Positions 7,364 to 14,607 of a DNA stretch of 23,391 bases are shown here, piece by piece (the first letter of the stretch is position 1; every line of letters begins with the position of its first letter). The stretch is from Bacteroidota bacterium (lineage in GTDB: Bacteria > Bacteroidota > Bacteroidia > Sphingobacteriales > Sphingobacteriaceae): NCBI GenBank assembly GCA_013288465.1, contig JABDBT010000032.1, forward strand, positions 1-23,391, given 5' to 3'. A program made the translations under genes and the position numbers. The notes under the pieces are model-generated. The model did not search any database and had not been told where the DNA came from. It saw nothing but the letters and a program-made list of their open reading frames with translations.

Positions 7364-7789
7364 ATGAAAAGTCGTAGTCTTATCCTATTAGGTTTAGTGA
7401 TAATTGCTTTTATGTTTGCCTGCAAAAAAGGCAGCAGTATTTACCCTGGTCAAATTAACGGTAAATGGAATGTTGTAAGCGACTCAACTTACAATGAATT
7501 TCTTTTGAGTTTAACCCAGCGCAATTACATTGGAAAAGCCGGCGATTATTATGATTTCAGAACTGACGGGAAGGTATATATTAACGAAAGCAATACGCTG
7601 GATACGCTAACGTATAACCTGGTAAATGACACCACTATTCAAATACAAAATTTCGGCTGGATATTAAATGGTGTGCAGAACACTAGCTATATGAAATACT
7701 CATCCAATAATGCCAATGTGTCTATTACAACCGGCCGCGCAATAACCCCTGGCGGATTTGGCTGGAGACAAGTGAATTTGAAAAGATGA
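7364..7789 (+). CDS. Small lipoprotein, lipocalin-like in size
   Basis: From the ATG at 7364 the product is 141 residues with a lipoprotein signal MKSRSLILLGLVIIAFMFAC, Cys20 followed by KKGSS. The mature region begins INGKWNVVSDSTYNEF and later has YYDFRTDGKVYINESNTLDTLTYNLVNDTTIQI. This GKW...DF..DG.. pattern resembles the lipocalin-like/DUF families found in many Bacteroidetes lipoproteins. That is a resemblance, not a firm assignment. It is probably anchored in the envelope and is monocistronic, with a strong hairpin 32 nt after the stop. Confidence 0.78.
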   Translation: MKSRSLILLGLVIIAFMFACKKGSSIYPGQINGKWNVVSDSTYNEFLLSLTQRNYIGKAGDYYDFRTDGKVYINESNTLDTLTYNLVNDTTIQIQNFGWILNGVQNTSYMKYSSNNANVSITTGRAITPGGFGWRQVNLKR

Positions 7790-7796
7790 TCGTAAT

Positions 7797-7824
7797 AAGA
7801 AACAAGAGCCAAGAATCAAGATAA
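7797..7824 (+). repeat. 7-nt tandem repeat, four units of AAGAnnC type
   Basis: Units read aagaaac, aagagcc, aagaatc and aagataa. An inverted copy lies at 7903-7923. The pair flanks the hairpin at 7821-7854. Confidence 0.6.
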
Positions 7825-7854
7825 CGGGCAAAACGGGCTTATTTTGCCCGTTAT
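7821..7854. terminator. Bidirectional hairpin between convergent genes
   Basis: Arms ATAACGGGCAAAA (7821-7833) and TTTTGCCCGTTAT (7842-7854) form a perfect 13-bp stem with an 8-nt loop. A/T-rich flanks allow termination for both the lipoprotein gene (plus, ends 7789) and the GYF-RDD gene (minus, ends 7938). Confidence 0.75.
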
Positions 7855-7902
7855 AATTTAACTAAATTTTCATTTTGTATAAATTTCTTCACTATGTTAC
7901 TG

Positions 7903-7923
7903 TTTTCCTGGCTCTTGACTCTG
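7903..7923 (-). repeat. Inverted copy of the AAGAnnC 7-nt repeat
   Basis: On the minus strand the units read cagagtc, aagagcc and aggaaaa. The core aagagcc is identical to the unit at 7804-7810, so the two arrays can pair around the terminator hairpin. Confidence 0.55.
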
Positions 7924-7937
7924 ATACCGGGGGATAT

Positions 7938-8558
7938 TCATACCACTAACCTATCTTTAACCACCAGTGTACCTGCTATTGTATCATGCATGCATTGCTG
8001 CTGCTTGTTAAAAAAGCTATATAGGTAACCAATAAATAAAGTGAGCACAGAAAATATCTTTGCAAAATTCCTGCCTGCTGCGTGGGCCGCGCTTATCCGG
8101 TTGCCCTGCAAATCGCAAACTTTTATATGTAACAATTGCTTGCCATAAGTGCCCTGCTTTGCCGAGCTCTCCATAACAATATGATAAATGAGCTTTATCA
8201 CAGGTACAATTAAAAGCAAGCTAAAAGCGATGGCCAGGCGTATTAACTTATCCTCAACAAATAAACAAATCAAACATGCGATAATGATGCATACCCCCGA
8301 AATAAGAAACCAATCTAACGCTGAAGCCAACAGCCTTTGGTCAAAGCTGCCAAAATATTGAATAAGTACCTGCTTGTTAAACCCAAAAAACTGGCGCAGT
8401 TCGGCAATTTCATGGGCCTGTTTATAATCGTCCATTGCCCCGGTTTTCACAAAATCTAAGGGGGTTATTTTAAATTCCTTTAATTGCTGCATACTAAAAG
8501 GGCCTTCGGGTTTGCCATTTATTACCAGCAGGTAGCTTGTTTTATTGGAAGGTTCCAT
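7938..8558 (-). CDS. GYF-domain plus RDD-family membrane protein
   Basis: The 206-residue protein begins with a GYF_2-type domain (about residues 8-55: YLLVINGKPEGPFSMQQLKEF). An RDD domain follows (about 67-203) with the hallmark GSFDQRLLASALDWFLI, two to three further hydrophobic helices, QGTYGKQLLHIKV and HDTIAGTLVV. RDD proteins are small inner-membrane proteins; some act in ion or compatible-solute transport, but most have no known function. The GYF module is normally a protein-protein interaction domain on the cytosolic side. It is transcribed divergently from the DyP peroxidase gene and shares its upstream region. Confidence 0.9.
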   Translation of the reverse strand: MEPSNKTSYLLVINGKPEGPFSMQQLKEFKITPLDFVKTGAMDDYKQAHEIAELRQFFGFNKQVLIQYFGSFDQRLLASALDWFLISGVCIIIACLICLFVEDKLIRLAIAFSLLLIVPVIKLIYHIVMESSAKQGTYGKQLLHIKVCDLQGNRISAAHAAGRNFAKIFSVLTLFIGYLYSFFNKQQQCMHDTIAGTLVVKDRLVV

Positions 8559-8685
8559 TATGTGCTAAGGTAAGTTTAAACTTTGAGATCGCATGGAACA
8601 GGCAAACAACGAATTTGAATTTCCCGCTATATTACAGTTGACAATTTTGCTTATTTTAGTAACTCATAACAGGTATATATATTAT

Positions 8686-9612
8686 ATGAATCCCGCATCA
8701 CAGAACGTAACAGACTACACAAACGACAACACCATATTTATGGTTTGGAATTTCAAAGAAAACTTAGAGGTCAAAGATGTTTTTAACAGGCTTTGTAAAC
8801 TGGTTATCAACCTTAATAATTCTGCTAATGTCCGTTTCCCTGTTTCCAGGGCAAGCTGTGTGATGGGGATCGGATACGATGCCTGGCTTCGGCTAAATCT
8901 TCCTGTTCCGCTACCGAAAGAGCTTGTCAATTTTGTTCCAATTATTGGCGAAAAACACCAGGCCGTTTCTTCAAAAGGCGACCTACATTTTCATATCAGG
9001 GCCGATAACACAAGTATTTGCTATGATATGGCGGCGGCAATTGCAGATATTTTAAGCCCGGTGGCAGTCAGCGTAGAAGAAGTTCATGGTTTTAGGTATT
9101 GGGACAGTCGTTCAATTTTAGGTTTTGTTGATGGCACCGAAAACCCCCAGGGACAGGATAGGGAGTTGTTTAGTATGGTAGGGACCGATGACCCTGTTTA
9201 TGAAGGTGGAAGTTATCTTTTTGTACAAAAATATATCCATGACCTATCGACATGGAAAGGCCTTTCTACCGAACAGCAGGAGAAAGTGATTGGGAGGTCC
9301 AAATCCGATGATATAGAAATGGCAGATAATGTGAAACCCTCCAACTCGCACATAGCTTTGGCCAATGTTGGTGACGACTTTAAAATTGTGCGTGATAACA
9401 TGCCTTTTGGCAATATGGCCACCAATGAAATGGGCACTTATTTTATAGCCTATGCAAGCACATTCAGTACTGTACAAAAGATGCTGAATAATATGTTTAT
9501 CGGTTCGCCTGCCGGAAATTATGACAGGATATTAGATTTCAGCACACCAAAAACAGGGAGTTTGTTTTTTGTTCCAACATTTGATATGATGGATGAGTTT
9601 TCATCGGAATAA
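8686..9612 (+). CDS. DyP-type heme peroxidase
   Basis: This is a dye-decolorising (DyP-type) heme peroxidase. Starting at the ATG at 8686 it has 308 residues, normal for the compact bacterial class. The family signature GFVDGTENPQG (residues 146-156, distal Asp149), the proximal heme-ligand candidate His222 in SNSHIALANVG and the distal Arg236 in IVRDNMPFG are all present. It has no Tat or Sec signal, so it is probably cytosolic. An in-frame ATG at 8593 would add 31 residues that look non-homologous, and a promoter-like TATTTTAG (8652-8659) lies between the two starts, so I prefer 8686. No encapsulin gene is next to it, although some DyPs are encapsulin cargo. It converges on the GH28 gene across 41 bp. 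Confidence 0.92.
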   Translation: MNPASQNVTDYTNDNTIFMVWNFKENLEVKDVFNRLCKLVINLNNSANVRFPVSRASCVMGIGYDAWLRLNLPVPLPKELVNFVPIIGEKHQAVSSKGDLHFHIRADNTSICYDMAAAIADILSPVAVSVEEVHGFRYWDSRSILGFVDGTENPQGQDRELFSMVGTDDPVYEGGSYLFVQKYIHDLSTWKGLSTEQQEKVIGRSKSDDIEMADNVKPSNSHIALANVGDDFKIVRDNMPFGNMATNEMGTYFIAYASTFSTVQKMLNNMFIGSPAGNYDRILDFSTPKTGSLFFVPTFDMMDEFSSE

Positions 9613-9653
9613 ATTTTTGTATGCTAATGCTTACACCCGGAATTACTTTAAAC

Positions 9654-11072
9654 TTAATCTGTATGCAGCATTTCGTCGCCGGTTATTATTGGTTTTAAAT
9701 CTCTGCCGTTAATTAATACATGGTCGTAAACTAAATTTTTTACATTATCAATAATTTGAGGCTTGGGAGTTTTTATAACAGTTACTTTCTTTAACAGGAT
9801 GTTGTTAAGCGACTGGCCTTTAATACCAACTGCATATATCCCCACTTCTCCCGAATAATCACAGCTTACATTCTCAATCTTATAGTTGTTAAACAACGTA
9901 GGATAGTGTCCGCCCCTTGAACCATGATAATTGTTTTCAAAACGTATAAATGCCGAACGCGCGCTATCACAGTGCACATCATTTACATGAATATTTTCGA
10001 TAAACCCGCCACGGTCAAGATTTGATTTAAAATAGATAGCGCTCAGGCATTTTTTAATTTTAACATTATACATAAAAACATTTCTTACGCCTGCCGACAT
10101 CTCGCTCCCTATACATAGCCCGTTAGTTTTTGAATTAAAGGTACAATCGCGAACAATGACATTTTCCGTAGGCTGGCCAATTCTCCATCCGTCCTGATCT
10201 CTTCCTGCTTTTATAGCTATCCCATCGTCGCCAACGGTAAAATTGCAGTTCTGTATTAACACATTTGTACAGCATTCGGGATCACAGCCATCATTATTTA
10301 AGTTCCGGCTGTTAATTTTTACATTTTCAACGGTCACATTATTACACAACACAGGGTGAATTACCCAATAAGGTGCGTCAACAATAGAAATGCCTTCGAT
10401 AAGCACATTTTTACAACCAAAAAACTGGATCATGTCCGGCGGTAAATGAGCCCCTACTCCAAATACCCTTTTATAAACAGGCGTTCCATCACTACCCATT
10501 TGCCTTAATTGATTTTGCTCAGCCGACCGTTGTGGCCGCCATTTTGCAAAATTCTTACTTGCCGAGCCATCAATTTTTCCATTGCCTGTTATGGCTATAT
10601 CTGAACATTGGTAAGCATAAATAAGCGGGCAATAATTAAATAATTCGGTACCTTCCCAAAGGCTTAATACAGCGGGTAAATATTTCGTTTCATCAGCCGA
10701 AAAAACAATTTCGGCGCCATCTTCAAAATGCAAATTCACATGGCTTTTTAACACAACAGGGCCATCCATAAAAAATACACCTTTCGGAATTATTACCTCT
10801 CCGCCGCCAGTGGTACTGCACTTATTGATAACCTTATCTAATATTGATTTTGTATCTGTTTTGCCATCGGCAACAGCACCAAATGCCACGATGTTGTACG
10901 ACGCATTTTTAAATTTAGGGGCTTGTATGTTTTTTAAAATTTGATCAATAGTTACAATTGTATCTTTTGCGTGTATTTGAGCCCCATATCCTTTTTCGTT
11001 TTTCAACGCGAAAAGTATCAGTAATATATAGGCGATTTGTTGGATGTTCTGTTTTTTGGGATATAAGGGCAT
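9654..11072 (-). CDS. Glycoside hydrolase family 28 (polygalacturonase-like)
   Basis: This secreted right-handed beta-helix enzyme is of the pectin-degrading GH28 family. The first 30 residues include a hydrophobic stretch (IAYILLILFAL), a likely signal peptide. The beta-helix begins with YNIVAFGAVADGKTDTKSI (59-77). Catalytic-site motifs are NNDGCDPE (259-266, Asp261), GDDGIAIKAG (281-290, paired Asp282/Asp283) and IYFKSN (346-351). The segment KWRPQRSAEQNQLRQMGSDGTPVYKRVFG-to-DMIQF is typical of bacterial exo-acting members. The usual GHG triplet is replaced by GSEMSAG (322-328), as in many bacterial homologues. It is not beside SusC/SusD or other pectin genes, so it is an isolated gene rather than part of a visible utilisation locus. 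Confidence 0.93.
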   Translation of the reverse strand: MPLYPKKQNIQQIAYILLILFALKNEKGYGAQIHAKDTIVTIDQILKNIQAPKFKNASYNIVAFGAVADGKTDTKSILDKVINKCSTTGGGEVIIPKGVFFMDGPVVLKSHVNLHFEDGAEIVFSADETKYLPAVLSLWEGTELFNYCPLIYAYQCSDIAITGNGKIDGSASKNFAKWRPQRSAEQNQLRQMGSDGTPVYKRVFGVGAHLPPDMIQFFGCKNVLIEGISIVDAPYWVIHPVLCNNVTVENVKINSRNLNNDGCDPECCTNVLIQNCNFTVGDDGIAIKAGRDQDGWRIGQPTENVIVRDCTFNSKTNGLCIGSEMSAGVRNVFMYNVKIKKCLSAIYFKSNLDRGGFIENIHVNDVHCDSARSAFIRFENNYHGSRGGHYPTLFNNYKIENVSCDYSGEVGIYAVGIKGQSLNNILLKKVTVIKTPKPQIIDNVKNLVYDHVLINGRDLKPIITGDEMLHTD

Positions 11073-11234
11073 AATATAGATTTGAAAAATATAAATTGAT
11101 ATGCGGTGAAATTAGTTGGTGCGGTTTAAGCGCTATGAATAACATGCAGGTTAAACGAAATTTTTTATGATTAGATATAGGAGGTTAGCAAAATCATTCT
11201 CTAAAATGGTAAATGCACCGGCATCCGGGATTAA

Positions 11235-11849
11235 TTAGTTTATTCGTGCAAGATCATTTATTTCGTGGATCACATTGTCTAATTTTATTATAGCTTCTTT
11301 CAAAAAATCTAATATCTGCCTGTTATGTTCACTCGTAATTTCGTGTTCCTCAATAAGATCGACAAGGCCGATTATACTCGCGACAGGGCCCCTCAATTGA
11401 TGGGAATTGGTATAAGAAATAACCTTTAGCAGTTCAACTTTTTCTTTAAGCTCACCCTGTAGCTCTATTAACTTAGTTACATCGCCAACTTCCCTTATAA
11501 TTGTACAAATATGATCTTTATGGTTTCTTTCATAGATCATTTGACGCGAATATACCCATATATAATAACCGTCGCTTTTGCGTAAGCGTACAGTCATTTC
11601 AATCACTTCGCCGCTTTTTGAATGAATTAGTTTATTGATAGTTTGCTGTACCAGTTGAAAGTCATCCGGGTGAACAATATTCTTATAAAAATCATTGCTC
11701 AGTTTAACATATTCGTCCTGCGAATAGCCCAACAACTTGCAAATCATTCCGCTTGAAAAAAGCAATATATGGTTAGAAAGGTCATACGCCTGAAATTCGA
11801 CGTGTGTTACCTCGAAAAGTGAATGTAAAAATTTAACCCCAGGCTTCAT
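11235..11849 (-). CDS. PAS-domain protein with HisKA dimerisation helix but no ATPase domain
   Basis: The 204-residue protein has an N-terminal PAS domain (about residues 15-128: GYSQDEYVKLSNDFYKNIVHPDDF, then VRLRKSDGYYIWV). It ends in a HisKA-like two-helix region (about 132-204) with the H-box SYTNSHQLRGPVASIIGLVDLI, phospho-acceptor candidate His150. The protein stops at NDLARIN with no N, G1 or G2 boxes, so it cannot autophosphorylate. I see no ATPase coding sequence in the 162 bp downstream, and no mutation that would suggest a recent break. It could be phosphorylated in trans, or act as a dimerising sensor or scaffold. It is transcribed divergently from xdhC. Confidence 0.86.
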   Translation of the reverse strand: MKPGVKFLHSLFEVTHVEFQAYDLSNHILLFSSGMICKLLGYSQDEYVKLSNDFYKNIVHPDDFQLVQQTINKLIHSKSGEVIEMTVRLRKSDGYYIWVYSRQMIYERNHKDHICTIIREVGDVTKLIELQGELKEKVELLKVISYTNSHQLRGPVASIIGLVDLIEEHEITSEHNRQILDFLKEAIIKLDNVIHEINDLARIN

Positions 11850-11862
11850 GGTTATAATTATG

Positions 11863-11870
11863 CAAAGGAA
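11863..11870 (-). promoter_or_regulatory. Candidate -7 element of the PAS gene (TTCCTTTG)
   Basis: The minus strand reads TTCCTTTG, one mismatch from TAnnTTTG, 13 nt before the ATG at 11849. This implies a very short leader. Confidence 0.3.
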
Positions 11871-11937
11871 TTGATGTATAAATATACAAAGAAACCGATG
11901 GGATTAATGAAACACTTAGTGTACTTATTTTATTATT

Positions 11938-11945
11938 TATCTTTG
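11938..11945 (+). promoter_or_regulatory. Candidate -7 element of xdhC-mocA (TATCTTTG)
   Basis: TATCTTTG is a full match to TAnnTTTG and ends 8 nt before the xdhC ATG, implying a leader of only a few bases. No convincing -33 element is seen. Confidence 0.5.
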
Positions 11946-11953
11946 TTAAAACG

Positions 11954-13129
11954 ATGAAAGAACTACAGGACATTGTATTGGCTTTTGATGATGCTAACCT
12001 TGATGGCAAGCAAACAGCGCTGGCAACAGTTGTATATGTAGAAGGTTCGTCCTACCGGCGGGCGGGTGCGCGTATGCTTATTACCGAAGGCGGGCAACTC
12101 ACCGGCGCAATAAGCGGTGGCTGCCTGGAGGGCGATGCCTTACGCAAGGCCCGGCTGGTAATGGCACAAAACAAGCCCATGCTGGTTACTTATGATACCA
12201 CCGATGATGATGACGCTAAGTTTGGTGTTGGCTTAGGCTGTAACGGCATTATTCATATCTTGATTGAACCTATTTTTACGGATAAACAGGACAACCCGAT
12301 CAACCTGTTCAAATTATTTTTGAGTAAAAGGCAGCCGGTTGTATTGGTTACCCTGTTTTCATTAAATGACAAACAAGCCTCTCAACCGGGCACTTGCCTG
12401 TTATTAACCGAGCAGGAAGAATTGCGCGGGAATTTCCCGGATAAAACGATAAAGGACGCTTTATTGGCAGACGCTAAGCATGTGCTTAAAAATGGCAACT
12501 CTGTAACCAAAACCTATTTATATGGCGATGAGTTTACCTGCTTTATTGAGTTATTGCAGCCTACGGTATCCCTTATTATTTTCGGGGCGGGTAATGACGC
12601 TATTCCGTTAGTTGAATTAGCTAATGTTTTGGGATGGCATATAACGTTGGTTGATGGCCGGGCAAATTACGCAGTTGAGGCCCGCTTTCCGCTGGCAAAA
12701 CGAATTATTATAGCTAAACCCGGCCAGGTGCTTTCGCAAATTGTGTTGGATAACCGTACGGTGATTGTACTGATGACCCATAATTACAACTACGACATGG
12801 CGGTGCTAAGGCAATTATTGCCGCTGCAACTTCCGTATGTTGCCACCCTGGGACCTAAAAAAAGGCTGGAACGTATGCTGGATGAATTAAAAGATGAAGG
12901 GCAGGAGATAACACCTCTGCAACTAAAAAGCGTTTACGGACCGGCAGGACTTGATATTGGGTCAGAAACCTCTGATGAGATAGCCTTGTCGATTCTGGCC
13001 GAAATGCAGGCTGTGCTTAAAAAAAGGAACGGCGCGCCGTTGCGCGAGAAGGCTGTTATTCATAACCGAAGTGCTGAACAGATCATCAGGCAGGAAGACC
13101 CGGCCATAGCCATAAACCCCGCTCATTAA
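11954..13129 (+). CDS. xdhC: XdhC/CoxI family molybdenum-hydroxylase maturation protein
   Basis: The 391-residue protein has an N-terminal XdhC/CoxI domain (about residues 8-110: ATVVYVEGSSYRRAGARMLI and AISGGCLEGDAL) and a C-terminal Rossmann-type XdhC domain (about 203-345: LIIFGAGNDAIPLVELANVLGW). Characterised XdhC proteins bind molybdenum cofactor, promote its sulfuration and insert it into xanthine dehydrogenase-type enzymes in the cytosol. It overlaps the downstream mocA start by one base (TAATG), so the two are translationally coupled. No molybdo-hydroxylase structural gene is in the window, so the client enzyme must be encoded elsewhere. Confidence 0.93.
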   Translation: MKELQDIVLAFDDANLDGKQTALATVVYVEGSSYRRAGARMLITEGGQLTGAISGGCLEGDALRKARLVMAQNKPMLVTYDTTDDDDAKFGVGLGCNGIIHILIEPIFTDKQDNPINLFKLFLSKRQPVVLVTLFSLNDKQASQPGTCLLLTEQEELRGNFPDKTIKDALLADAKHVLKNGNSVTKTYLYGDEFTCFIELLQPTVSLIIFGAGNDAIPLVELANVLGWHITLVDGRANYAVEARFPLAKRIIIAKPGQVLSQIVLDNRTVIVLMTHNYNYDMAVLRQLLPLQLPYVATLGPKKRLERMLDELKDEGQEITPLQLKSVYGPAGLDIGSETSDEIALSILAEMQAVLKKRNGAPLREKAVIHNRSAEQIIRQEDPAIAINPAH

Positions 13130-13716
13130 TGACAGGCATTATCATATTAGCCGCCGGTTCATCAAGCAGGTTAGGTACACCAAAACAAAACCTGGTTTTC
13201 CAGGGACAAACCTTATTAAAAAGAGCTATCCAAAATGCACTGAATTCTGCTTGCGAAAGTGTGATCGTAGTATTAGGCGCTAATGCCGAAGCGGTACAAA
13301 CAACCCTGGCAGATCAACCTGTACCAGTTATTTATAACCCCGACTGGCAGGAAGGCATGGCCTCGTCCATTCGTATTGGGATTACCGAATTAAAGAAGAT
13401 GGCACCAAATACAACATCCGCCATTTTAATGCTTTGCGATCAGCCTTTTGCCGATGCAGCCATTATTAACCAGTTGATTCAAAAGAAATCATCCAACCCG
13501 AAGGGCATTATAGCCAGCGCGTATGATGGCACTATAGGTTCGCCTGCATTGTTTCACCAATCATTTTTTCATGAACTGTTGCAATTAACCGGCAATGAAG
13601 GCGCTAAGAAACTATTGCTAAAATATGCTGATGATGTTATTACCGTACCCTTTTTGTTAGGCGCTATTGATATTGATACCGTAGGAGATTATGAACGGCT
13701 GGGGAGTGATTTTTGA
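13129..13716 (+). CDS. mocA: MocA-like molybdenum cofactor nucleotidyltransferase
   Basis: The 195-residue protein has the MobA-like NTP-transferase fold: IIILAAGSSSRLGTPKQNLVF (nucleotide-binding loop, residues 4-24), NPDWQEGMASSIRIGI and ILMLCDQPF (metal-binding Asp in the CDQP motif). The LAAG.S.R.G.PK pattern with DQP and its position next to xdhC point to the MocA group, which adds CMP to molybdopterin to form the cytosine-dinucleotide cofactor. A general MobA-like nucleotidyltransferase remains possible. The start ATG overlaps the xdhC stop. It converges on the small gene at 13719, with only 2 bp between stop codons. Confidence 0.88.
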   Translation: MTGIIILAAGSSSRLGTPKQNLVFQGQTLLKRAIQNALNSACESVIVVLGANAEAVQTTLADQPVPVIYNPDWQEGMASSIRIGITELKKMAPNTTSAILMLCDQPFADAAIINQLIQKKSSNPKGIIASAYDGTIGSPALFHQSFFHELLQLTGNEGAKKLLLKYADDVITVPFLLGAIDIDTVGDYERLGSDF

Positions 13717-13718
13717 GC

Positions 13719-13898
13719 TTATTTATCAAACTTTTTCAATAACTCTTTTGCCGGTACCGATTTAAAGCCGCCGTTATTGTCGCCAACGATAAGGCTTTCG
13801 TTATTAGCAGCAGCGCTTTCAGCCAATTTACGATTTGCTTTATTTATACCATTAAGAATTTTAATGCCTAATTCGTTAATATCGCTTTTTGTTTTCAT
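13719..13898 (-). CDS. Small 59-residue protein coupled to the zeta-toxin-like kinase
   Basis: A 60-codon ORF on the minus strand begins MKTKSDINELGIKILNGINK and ends with VPAKELLKKFDK. Its start lies 23 nt inside the end of the upstream zeta-like gene, in another frame, so translational coupling is likely. It is lysine- and asparagine-rich, with a helical N-half and a polar NNES.IVGDNNGGF middle. The overlap and the small, charged character suggest a partner, perhaps an antitoxin, of the kinase. I do not recognise a named family. In the classical epsilon-zeta system the antitoxin comes first; here the order is reversed. Confidence 0.68.
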   Translation of the reverse strand: MKTKSDINELGIKILNGINKANRKLAESAAANNESLIVGDNNGGFKSVPAKELLKKFDK

Positions 13899-14466
13899 TG
13901 TATTGAGCCAAAATGGTTTCCCAAATATCGTTATTTATTATTGTTTCTTCCAACTGGTTAGCACCCTGAGCAATAATTTCAGATTTCATCCCTCTATTGT
14001 CAACAATAAACCAATTATCACTAATTGGTTTATAAAGTTCAAATAAATTTTTAACTCCCCTGTAATATCTTCGTTCAATTACATCCTGCGGTATATTATG
14101 TCCACCACTCCTTACGCGTTTAGCAACACGTTCAAATGCCATCTCGGGTGATCCTAACCAAAAATAGAGAAGTGTGATATTGTACCCTTTCAATTGTGCT
14201 TTCTTTATAAAAGATACATAGCTCTTTGTTGAAAGTGTTGTTTCAAAAGCGAAATCAGTTTCTTCTTCCAAAAGTTCGTTAATTCGCTTTAGCATAATCC
14301 TGCCTGCTTCAAGCGCTACACTTTCGGGGTTAAATGGTGAAAGGCCGGCTGCTATATTATCTGCATTTACAAACTCCTTGCAATCCAATATTTCAGGCAA
14401 AACGGTATAGCTGGCGGTTGTTTTACCGGCTCCGTTACATCCTGCAATGATATATAGGTTAGGCAT
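13876..14466 (-). CDS. Zeta-toxin-family P-loop kinase
   Basis: The 196-residue protein begins MPNLYIIAGCNGAGKTTASY, with a Walker A motif at residues 9-17 (Lys15). It continues with FVNADNIAAGLSPFNPE (Asp36) and FAFETTLST (74-80), the pattern of zeta-toxin-like kinases. A later Arg-rich stretch (FERVAKRVRSGGHNIPQDVIERRYYRG) fits the lid region. Zeta/PezT toxins phosphorylate UDP-N-acetylglucosamine and block cell-wall synthesis, but many chromosomal homologues of this short form have no proven toxicity. It overlaps the downstream small gene by 23 nt. A galM terminator separates it from the upstream gene. Confidence 0.85.
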   Translation of the reverse strand: MPNLYIIAGCNGAGKTTASYTVLPEILDCKEFVNADNIAAGLSPFNPESVALEAGRIMLKRINELLEEETDFAFETTLSTKSYVSFIKKAQLKGYNITLLYFWLGSPEMAFERVAKRVRSGGHNIPQDVIERRYYRGVKNLFELYKPISDNWFIVDNRGMKSEIIAQGANQLEETIINNDIWETILAQYNENKKRY

Positions 14467-14495
14467 GAATTAAAATTAGCATTTGTCCATTAATT

Positions 14496-14534
14496 AAAAG
14501 ACTTCCGAAGTTTTTAAAACCCCGGAAGTCTTTT
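14496..14534 (-). terminator. Rho-independent terminator of galM
   Basis: Arms AAAAGACTTCCG (14496-14507) and CGGAAGTCTTTT (14523-14534) form a perfect 12-bp stem with a 15-nt loop. On the minus strand it ends in TTTTAATTAAT. It lies about 75 nt after the galM stop and 30 nt before the zeta-like ATG, so the two genes are probably transcribed separately. Confidence 0.8.
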
Positions 14535-14607
14535 GAAAAAGTTTAACTAAACTCATGAAAGCATAGTTAATAACGAATTTATAAATATTTTTTTCTTTTT
14601 ACAGCGT

